The notes beneath the pieces are model-generated. The model ran no database searches. It was not told where the DNA came from and was given only the letters and a program-made list of their open reading frames with translations. A program made the position numbers and the translations under genes. A DNA stretch of 5,770 bases from Erysipelotrichaceae bacterium (GTDB lineage Bacteria; Bacillota_I; Bacilli_A; Erysipelotrichales; Erysipelotrichaceae): the NCBI GenBank assembly GCA_021442745.1, contig JABUSI010000261.1, forward strand, positions 1 through 5,770. Reading direction: 5' to 3'. Positions 1-4,784 of this stretch are shown here, piece by piece. The number at the start of each line of letters is the position of its first letter. Position 1 is the stretch's first letter.

Positions 1-560
1 TCAAGAATAGAAGGCAGGGTTTCATGCAGCAATTCTGCACCGATTTCCATTAACGCATCGTGCAGTTGCCCCATATTCATATTCTCATCGATAGGCATAC
101 CGGCTTTGGCAATCATATCACCGGCATCCATCTTATGAACCATTTCCATAATCGTAATCCCGGTTTCTTTTTCACCAAACAGAATCGCCTTATGAATCGG
201 TGCACCACCTCGTAATTTCGGTAACAGGGAAGCATGCACATTAATGCAACCCAGACGTGGAATTGCCAGAATCTTATCGGAAACCATTTGTCCGTAAGCA
301 CAGGTAATAATCAGTTCCGGATTGTACGCAACAATTTCTTCGTAAATCTGACTTAGTTTTTCCGGTTGCAATACCGGCGTTCCGTGCAGGTCGGCAATTT
401 CTTTTACAGGTGTGGGAGTCAAAAGTTTCTTTCGTCCCGTCGGACGGTCCGGTTGTGAAATGACGGCAACCAGTTCCACCCGTTCTTCTTCATATAATTG
501 GTTTAAAATGGAGCACGCAAATACCGGTGTCCCCATGAAAATTGTACGAACTTTATTCAT
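1..560 (-). CDS. fmt: Methionyl-tRNA formyltransferase, N-terminal part (cut by window edge)
   Basis: Transfers a formyl group from 10-formyl-tetrahydrofolate to initiator Met-tRNA in the cytoplasm, so that translation starts with formyl-methionine. The frame starts at ATG 560-558 and stays open to the left edge, giving 186 residues of a protein usually about 310 long; the tRNA-binding C-terminal domain lies outside. The visible part is the formyltransferase Rossmann domain. It opens with RTIFMGTPVFA (residues 5-15), carries SQPDRPTGR (35-43), and has the family signature NVHASLLPKLRGGAPI (107-122). The catalytic residues N107, H109 and D145 (in MDAGD) correspond to E. coli N108, H110 and D146, so the enzyme looks intact as far as seen. 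A GGAAG ribosome site (571-575) lies 10 nt upstream of the ATG. The gene is divergent from rpsT, has its own promoter, and is first in its transcription unit. Identity is secure. Confidence 0.96.
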   Translation of the reverse strand, partial: MNKVRTIFMGTPVFACSILNQLYEEERVELVAVISQPDRPTGRKKLLTPTPVKEIADLHGTPVLQPEKLSQIYEEIVAYNPELIITCAYGQMVSDKILAIPRLGCINVHASLLPKLRGGAPIHKAILFGEKETGITIMEMVHKMDAGDMIAKAGMPIDENMNMGQLHDALMEIGAELLHETLPSIL

Positions 561-584
561 TTCTTATTCACTTCCTTCCTTGGT

Positions 585-613
585 ATTATACCGTAAAGCA
601 CACAGAATATGAA
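585..613 (-). promoter_or_regulatory. Predicted sigma-A promoter of fmt
   Basis: Read on the minus strand, a perfect TATAAT (585-590) lies 17 nt from a weak -35 box TTCATA (608-613, 4 of 6 consensus bases). Transcription would begin near position 578, giving a leader of only about 18 nt with the ribosome site almost at the mRNA 5' end. This leaves no room for a leader regulator. The call rests on consensus match and position only. Confidence 0.65.
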
Positions 614-619
614 ACAATC

Positions 620-643
620 TTTTTGTGTTGCATTGTACAAAAA
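620..643. repeat. Inverted repeat over the rpsT -35 region
   Basis: Arms TTTTTGT (620-626) and ACAAAAA (637-643) are exact reverse complements separated by 10 nt. A perfect 8-bp palindrome, TTGTACAA (633-640), overlaps the right arm. The repeat covers the rpsT -35 box and part of its spacer, and lies just upstream of the fmt -35 box, a position where a bound repressor could affect both promoters. It is A/T-rich and short, so chance is a real alternative. No regulator is identified. Confidence 0.3.
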
Positions 644-656
644 AGTTTGCTATAAT
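628..656 (+). promoter_or_regulatory. Predicted extended -10 promoter of rpsT
   Basis: A perfect TATAAT (651-656) is preceded by TG plus one base (648-650), making an extended -10 element. The -35 box TTGCAT (628-633) matches only TTG well, at the optimal 17-nt spacing; an extended -10 usually compensates for a weak -35. The predicted start near 663 gives a leader of about 30 nt before the rpsT ATG. The -35 boxes of this promoter and the fmt promoter are only 14 nt apart. Confidence 0.75.
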
Positions 657-677
657 CATCGGGTAACTAGAAGAATC

Positions 678-683
678 AGGAGG
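678..683 (+). promoter_or_regulatory. rpsT ribosome binding site
   Basis: AGGAGG, a full match to the core anti-Shine-Dalgarno complement, lies 9 nt before ATG 693. It fixes the rpsT start there. An in-frame ATG at 609 would lie upstream of the promoter and has no such site. Confidence 0.9.
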
Positions 684-692
684 TATAAAACT

Positions 693-956
693 ATGCCAAA
701 TATCAAGTCACAAAAGAAACGTGTTTTGACAAATATGAAGAGAAACGCTGCAGTTTCTTCTGAAAGATCTGCAATGAAAACTGCAATCAAGAACGTATTG
801 AAGGCAGTAGACGCTAATGACAAGGCAGCTGCTGAAGAAGCTTTGAAAGTAGCAAACTCTAAATTGGATAAGGCAGTTGCTGGAAAGATTCAGCATAAGA
901 ACTACGCTGCCCGTCAAAAAGCTCGTTTGGCTAAAGCAGTAAGCTCAATCGCTTAA
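693..956 (+). CDS. rpsT: 30S ribosomal protein S20
   Basis: Small basic protein that binds 16S rRNA early in 30S subunit assembly. The product is 87 residues, normal for S20. It begins MPNIKSQKKRV, the family's characteristic N-terminus, and ends with the typical lysine/arginine-rich helix containing KNYAARQKARLAK. The middle is alanine- and lysine-rich and helical throughout. The start was chosen at 693 because of the AGGAGG site and the promoter at 628-656; the frame is open further upstream to 609, but that stretch is promoter DNA. The gene is monocistronic, divergent from fmt, and convergent with the five-gene minus-strand cluster. A strong hairpin terminator follows 24 nt after the stop. 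Autogenous translational control is known in E. coli, but I see no special leader structure here. Confidence 0.97.
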   Translation: MPNIKSQKKRVLTNMKRNAAVSSERSAMKTAIKNVLKAVDANDKAAAEEALKVANSKLDKAVAGKIQHKNYAARQKARLAKAVSSIA

Positions 957-980
957 GTAAGTATCTCTATAAACAAAGCA

Positions 981-1010
981 GGAGAAACCGTTTGGTTTCT
1001 CCTTTTTTTT
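981..1010 (+). terminator. Intrinsic terminator of rpsT
   Basis: A perfect 9-bp stem, GGAGAAACC (981-989) with GGTTTCTCC (994-1002), closes a GTTT loop and is followed by eight T (1003-1010), a textbook Rho-independent terminator for rpsT. On the minus strand the same hairpin starts right after the stop codon of the convergent gene, but is followed by the less uniform TGCTTTGTTTAT. It could therefore also act, more weakly, as terminator of the minus-strand cluster; no other terminator is visible for that cluster. Confidence 0.93.
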
Positions 1011-2115
1011 AGAATTTCTGTGATTTCGCAAGATGATAGTTTTTATAATTCAGGATATCGGATACTTCCTTGATTACGGTAAAGAATTCCGGAACATCAA
1101 CTTCCATGTTTTCATCTGTCATCTGAACGCTTAGCAGTCCCTGTGTCTGGTCAAAGGAAAAGACGTCCAGTTTGAAGTATTCGTCATTGTAAGGGAAAGA
1201 ATACCTTGTTTTATCAATCGGGTGTAACGTGGTATCAATTTCCCGCGTCATATCGATATATTCTCCGTTGGAAATAATCCTGTCTCGTTTTACCCGGGTG
1301 AACGGTGTAACCATATATGCTTCAGAATAGTAACAGACGACACTGCCGTCTTTTTCTCTTGTACGGATCCGACGTTCCCATCCCGGTGTGCTCTTCAGAA
1401 AATGCTGGAAAATACGGTCTTTCTGTGCACCGATCTGTTCCAGTTTTCCGATAACTTCCGGATTGACTTCGACAAGATACTTCTTAAACTTCTCAACCGG
1501 TTTTTCTTTTCCCAAAAATGAGAAAATTGCTTGTACGGCACGACGTACTTTTTCTTCAAAGTCTGTTTCATTACCGATTATCACTCTGTTCGGATGAATA
1601 CTCCAGCTCTTCTGAATCATATTGTCAACACGGATTGCATCATCCACCGTTTCATAACGTGCCGCATTATTCTGTAACGTATAAGCTTCTTCTGCTCCGT
1701 TAGCCGCAGTTACCAGATGCAAAACCATATCATATCGTCTGACGATTTCTTCATCGTTCAGACCCATACCGGATGTGATTTCTTCCCATTCTTTTTCCGA
1801 TACGTAGCCTTTATTATCCAGTAGTGCCCGGTCTAACAAAATCAGAATGTTTTCGTCTTTCAATTCCTCGGCAGCACGGTTATAAATTTCTTCCTTTTCT
1901 ATCATCATTTTATTGACGTATTTCTGAAAGCCGTACATACCGATGTTATCCGGCAACGGTGTAATGCCACCGGTAATCAGTTCCGTAGCGGTTTCGTGAA
2001 TAATCAGAACACGGTATCCGCGTTCGGAAAAGATTTCAACCGCTCTGGACATTAATGTACTTTTCCCTGCACATGGTCCTCCGGTAACTACAATTCTTGT
2101 AATCTGTTTTGTCAT
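1009..2115 (-). CDS. P-loop NTPase (AAA_28-like) fused to a CYTH-like domain; TTD14-like architecture
   Basis: 368-residue two-domain protein of unknown exact function, probably cytoplasmic (no signal peptide or membrane segment). Residues 1 to about 200 form a kinase-like P-loop domain: Walker A GGPCAGKST (12-20) and a Walker B-like strand ILILLDR (90-96) with D95, as in AAA_28/nucleotide-kinase folds. Residues about 205-368 resemble a CYTH/triphosphate-tunnel domain: EKFKKYLVE (208-216), the arginine-rich RRIRTR (248-253), KTRYSFPYNDEYFKLDVF (302-319), and a tail, EVSDILNYKNYHLAK (350-364), that matches the end of CYTH enzymes. The usual ExExK reads ExFxK here and the late acidic pair is not evident, so triphosphatase activity is doubtful while ligand binding remains possible. 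The same domain order occurs in Drosophila TTD14, a GTP- and phospholipid-binding protein. ATG 2115 is preceded by AGGGGGAG, 7 nt away. It is the last gene of the cluster; its TAA lies at the rpsT terminator. Domain calls are by eye. Confidence 0.8.
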   Translation of the reverse strand: MTKQITRIVVTGGPCAGKSTLMSRAVEIFSERGYRVLIIHETATELITGGITPLPDNIGMYGFQKYVNKMMIEKEEIYNRAAEELKDENILILLDRALLDNKGYVSEKEWEEITSGMGLNDEEIVRRYDMVLHLVTAANGAEEAYTLQNNAARYETVDDAIRVDNMIQKSWSIHPNRVIIGNETDFEEKVRRAVQAIFSFLGKEKPVEKFKKYLVEVNPEVIGKLEQIGAQKDRIFQHFLKSTPGWERRIRTREKDGSVVCYYSEAYMVTPFTRVKRDRIISNGEYIDMTREIDTTLHPIDKTRYSFPYNDEYFKLDVFSFDQTQGLLSVQMTDENMEVDVPEFFTVIKEVSDILNYKNYHLAKSQKF

Positions 2116-2122
2116 AATGGTT

Positions 2123-2131
2123 CTCCCCCTA
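2123..2131 (-). promoter_or_regulatory. Ribosome site overlapping the upstream stop codon
   Basis: On the minus strand the deformylase-like gene's TAG (2131-2129) runs directly into the G-rich ribosome site AGGGGGAG (2130-2123) of the NTPase/CYTH gene. A ribosome terminating there would cover the next initiation region, which suggests translational coupling. The site is a less than perfect Shine-Dalgarno sequence (five G in a row). Confidence 0.6.
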
Positions 2132-2539
2132 TATTAGAATTCCTTCCAGATGATCGCATTCATGCTGAATAATCTGGGCAGTCCATCCTGTAAACGTATT
2201 TGTATGCCATTGGAACGTCTCGTCCTGATACCGTACGGTTACAGACTGATAACGAATACACGGACGAACACCCGGCAAAGATAAACATCCTTCTTCCGTT
2301 TCATACCGTCCGTCTTTCTGTATGATAGTCGGATTATACATCACTACGTCCGCAAATGCCATATGAACAACAATGATTCTCTTATTGACACCAATCATAT
2401 TGGCTGCCATTCCGACACACTCCTTGTTGTGTGCTTTCAGCGTATCTTTGAGATCCTGTCCGATAGGAAGATCCGCTTTTCCGGCAGCTACAGATTTCTT
2501 TTTCAGAAATTGTGTATCACGTACAATCGGCCGGATCAT
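2129..2539 (-). CDS. Short peptide deformylase homologue with altered motif 1
   Basis: Peptide deformylases remove the N-formyl group from new proteins using a metal held by one Cys and two His. This 136-residue protein is shorter than the usual 150-200. Motif 2 is EGCLS (83-87, metal ligand C85). Motif 3 is QHECDH (125-130, ligands H126 and H130, catalytic E127). Motif 1, usually GxGxAAxQ, reads CVGMAANMIG (41-50), so the conserved glutamine is Met48. This variant is typical of a short Firmicutes group often annotated as deformylase. Metal binding looks intact, but the lost glutamine normally stabilises the reaction intermediate, so activity is uncertain, and a second, standard def may exist elsewhere. 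The protein ends soon after motif 3. ATG 2539 overlaps the sdaA stop in ATGA, with AAGGAG (2545-2550) 5 nt upstream. Family is clear; catalytic role is inference. Confidence 0.9.
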   Translation of the reverse strand: MIRPIVRDTQFLKKKSVAAGKADLPIGQDLKDTLKAHNKECVGMAANMIGVNKRIIVVHMAFADVVMYNPTIIQKDGRYETEEGCLSLPGVRPCIRYQSVTVRYQDETFQWHTNTFTGWTAQIIQHECDHLEGILI

Positions 2540-3741
2540 ATTTTCTCCTTATCCACCGGTAAAACCAATGCCAGTCCTCCGAGAGAGGTCTCTTTTAATT
2601 CCAACGGCAACTTCTTTCCGGTATAATTCATGGTTTTGACAACCATATCAAAGGAAATCTTGTTTTTCTTAATGGCACCGATATGTTTCGCATACAACAT
2701 GGCATCCATGCTTCGTAACGCTGCCACACCGTTTCGCTCAATACACGGAATCATCACATATCCGCCGACCGGATCACAGGTTAGCCCCAGATGATGTTCC
2801 ATCCCGATTTCTGCGGCATAACAGATCTGGGAAACCGTTAACCCTTCCAGGTAACTGCACGCGGCAGCTGCCATTGTACAAGCTGTTCCGATTTCTGCCT
2901 GGCATCCTCCCTCTGCACCGGACAGCGTCGCATTCGATTTAATAACGTTTCCGAATAATCCGGCGACAGCCAGCGATTCCATCAATTGTGTTCTTGATGC
3001 CAGATGATGCACATCATAATATTTCATAATTGCCGGCAATACTCCGCAGCTTCCTAAAGTAGGTGCCGTAACTACCGTATGTCCGCTGGCATTTTCTTCA
3101 CTGCAGGAATACGCATATGAAGTGATTTCCAGGATGCGTTGTTCCACCGGATCCTGTGTCGTATTCTTACGTTCATATAATTTTCTGGCTATTTTCTCCA
3201 TTTGCAACGGTCCGGGAAGCATCCCTTCCGCTTTTAATCCGTCATCTACCGTTTTCAGCATCGTCTCCAGGATTCTTTCCAGAAACGAAAAGATTCCGGG
3301 TTCCATTTGTTCGACGTATTGCACAAATGTCAGGTTATTCTGCTCCATATACGAAACGATTTCTTCCATTGTGGATTGCGGATATACATTCGGGTCCACA
3401 ATATACGGAACACCTTCAATGGAAAAGGCACCGCCTCCGATGGAATAAATTGTCATCGAATGCTTTTCTCCGCACAGTTCCATGGTATTCGGATGTTTTT
3501 TCGTAAAATCATCCGTAAAGATTACCTCTGCCCTTTTTCCCCTTTTGGTAAACGCCTTCTGAATAATCTTATCCGTCATATGTCCTTTACCGGTCAGTGA
3601 CAAAGAACCATAGAGTTTAGCGGTTACCCGCATTTCTTCAGGATACTCATTCATGTAGTACTTACAGGCACGTTCTATCGCCAGCGTATGAGAACTGCTT
3701 GGTCCCGGTCCAATCCGGTAAAGTTCCTTCAGCGATTCCAT
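2536..3741 (-). CDS. sdaA: L-serine ammonia-lyase (L-serine dehydratase), single-chain, iron-sulfur type
   Basis: Converts L-serine to pyruvate and ammonia in the cytoplasm using an oxygen-sensitive [4Fe-4S] cluster. The 401-residue chain joins both halves of the enzyme. The beta half (about 1-150) has GPGPSSSHT (11-19), YGSLSLTGKGH (44-54) and SIGGG (100-104). The alpha half (about 155-401) has EGMLPGPL (172-179), NASGHTVVTAPTLGSCG (217-233) and SGAEGGCQAE (274-283). The expected cluster cysteines are C280, C322 (in GLTCDPVGG) and C333 (in IPCIERN). It is about 50 residues shorter than E. coli SdaA (454), mainly in the beta half, and no ACT domain is visible. E. coli SdaA ends near a cysteine (VQCD) that matches the tail ligand of the Legionella enzyme; this one ends VLPVDKEKI with no Cys. 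AGGAGG (3747-3752) lies 5 nt upstream of the ATG, inside the end of holA. Function is secure; the tail difference may affect the cluster. Confidence 0.94.
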   Translation of the reverse strand: MESLKELYRIGPGPSSSHTLAIERACKYYMNEYPEEMRVTAKLYGSLSLTGKGHMTDKIIQKAFTKRGKRAEVIFTDDFTKKHPNTMELCGEKHSMTIYSIGGGAFSIEGVPYIVDPNVYPQSTMEEIVSYMEQNNLTFVQYVEQMEPGIFSFLERILETMLKTVDDGLKAEGMLPGPLQMEKIARKLYERKNTTQDPVEQRILEITSYAYSCSEENASGHTVVTAPTLGSCGVLPAIMKYYDVHHLASRTQLMESLAVAGLFGNVIKSNATLSGAEGGCQAEIGTACTMAAAACSYLEGLTVSQICYAAEIGMEHHLGLTCDPVGGYVMIPCIERNGVAALRSMDAMLYAKHIGAIKKNKISFDMVVKTMNYTGKKLPLELKETSLGGLALVLPVDKEKI

Positions 3742-3743
3742 TC

Positions 3744-4784
3744 TTACCTCCTCGTCGTTTCCAGAAGGAAAAGTTCGAATCCTTCCATCGGATCAATCTT
3801 TCCCAGTTTTGTTTCATAATCCAGATCAGATAATTTATGCAATGCGGTCTGTATCTGGGATAAACTCAATGACTGAATGATTCCCGATACTTTTTCCACC
3901 GCGTACGAACTCTTCACTCCCAGTTCCTTTGCAATTTCACTGTCGGAATATCCTTCCATCTGCAATTGCTTGATTTGTGACCATTGACGGAAACGAGAGG
4001 ATACCAACGGAATCAAAGAGAATACCGTAACGGCATTCTTTCCCTGCATACTCATCAGTTCCTTAATTTCCTGCCACATGGAAAAAGCATTCTTCATATC
4101 TTTCCGTAAAATCGCTTCGCAGAAATTCAACAAATCATACTCTCCGGTCCCAAATAACGGTTTATGACACAATTCTTTTACCGTATCCAGTGTGACAGGA
4201 CCTCCGTGTGCCAGAAGTTTCGGTAATTCCTGATGCCAGAGCGAAATATTGGACTGGTACAGGTCACATAAATACTGCATGGCATCTTTCCGTACCTCCA
4301 ATTGGTAAGAGGCACAGTTTTCACGGATGGTTGTTGCCCCGTTGAACGCATTTTTTTTGTCATTCAGCGCGGATTTTGAACCGTAGACCTGTGCCTTTTT
4401 TTTCAATTTGGTTACGATTTTGCTTGTTTTTACGCTTACATCCTGCATCAATATAACAAGCACCGTGTCCGGATTGGGATGATCTATGTATTCTTCCAGG
4501 ATATCTTTTTCAGATTGAATCATTTCCTCAGCAGTATCATACGCCTGCGTTTTGACCGGTTTCTTCTCCGTAGACAAAAACAACAGGTCCTTTACGACAA
4601 GAACCTTCTTCGGTGTAAACAATGAAGGCGTATTCGCATCGTCCACAATCTGTTGCATCATTCCCCATTCGTAGTAATACCGGAATATTTCTTCTTTCTG
4701 AACTTCCGGCGCATGGGTCTTTCGAATGGATTCCAGATACTGATTCACATAATACGAATCACTTTCCTGAATAAGACATATCAT
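3744..4784 (-). CDS. holA: DNA polymerase III subunit delta (clamp loader)
   Basis: Delta is the clamp-loader subunit that opens the beta sliding clamp, working with DnaX and delta-prime at the replication fork. The product is 346 residues, normal for HolA/YqeN. The N-terminal AAA-like fold (about 1-140) begins MICLIQESDSYYVNQYL and includes TPSLFTPKKVLVVKD (52-66) and PDTVLVILM (105-113). A helical part around 160-220 contains HQELPKLL (184-191), and the C-terminal collar domain ends with LSDLDYETKLGKIDPMEGFELFLLE (318-342), the family's conserved end. As in other delta subunits, no Walker A motif is seen. Its ATG overlaps the comEC stop by 4 nt (ATGA); a GGTGAT site (4791-4796) lies 6 nt upstream. 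The stop is 2 nt from the sdaA start. Two runs of eight A occur on the coding strand at 4403-4396 and 4358-4351. Identity follows from sequence and from the usual comEC-holA order. Confidence 0.93.
   Translation of the reverse strand: MICLIQESDSYYVNQYLESIRKTHAPEVQKEEIFRYYYEWGMMQQIVDDANTPSLFTPKKVLVVKDLLFLSTEKKPVKTQAYDTAEEMIQSEKDILEEYIDHPNPDTVLVILMQDVSVKTSKIVTKLKKKAQVYGSKSALNDKKNAFNGATTIRENCASYQLEVRKDAMQYLCDLYQSNISLWHQELPKLLAHGGPVTLDTVKELCHKPLFGTGEYDLLNFCEAILRKDMKNAFSMWQEIKELMSMQGKNAVTVFSLIPLVSSRFRQWSQIKQLQMEGYSDSEIAKELGVKSSYAVEKVSGIIQSLSLSQIQTALHKLSDLDYETKLGKIDPMEGFELFLLETTRR
4351..4403 (-). other. Two A8 tracts in holA, one a dnaX-like slippery site
   Basis: On the coding strand the first tract (4403-4396) reads AAA AAA AAG in frame, so it contains the A-AAA-AAG heptamer that drives -1 frameshifting in E. 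coli dnaX. The second (4358-4351) reads AAA AAA AAT. A -1 shift at the first tract would add about 11 residues and stop at a TGA just before the second tract, leaving roughly the N-terminal domain of delta. I see neither an upstream Shine-Dalgarno stimulator nor an obvious downstream hairpin, so a real event is not established; low-level slippage by RNA polymerase is also possible. Confidence 0.3.

Noticed and set aside
412..612. Plus-strand open frame across the start of fmt
   Set aside because: It is antisense to the conserved fmt N-terminus and runs through the fmt promoter; no ribosome site or recognisable product.
609..692. In-frame upstream extension of rpsT to ATG 609
   Set aside because: The extension covers the predicted -35 and -10 boxes, has no ribosome site, and would add 28 residues foreign to S20. 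The AGGAGG at 678-683 and the MPNIKSQKKR start point to 693.
657..692. Possible regulatory leader or riboswitch before rpsT
   Set aside because: The predicted leader is only about 30 nt and contains little beyond the ribosome site, too short for a structured riboswitch.
2363..2639. Plus-strand open frames of 87 and 88 codons opposite the sdaA/deformylase junction
   Set aside because: They overlap two well-supported genes, have no ribosome site I can see, and resemble no family; they are shadows of the minus-strand coding.
3527..3545. Homopolymer-rich stretch in sdaA that could mark a frameshift
   Set aside because: The frame is continuous and the protein on both sides (GKGHMTDK and SIGGG) fits the family, so no frame change is needed.
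3122..3600. Three overlapping plus-strand open frames opposite sdaA
   Set aside because: They lie wholly within the conserved sdaA gene, overlap one another in different frames, and show no protein-like motifs.
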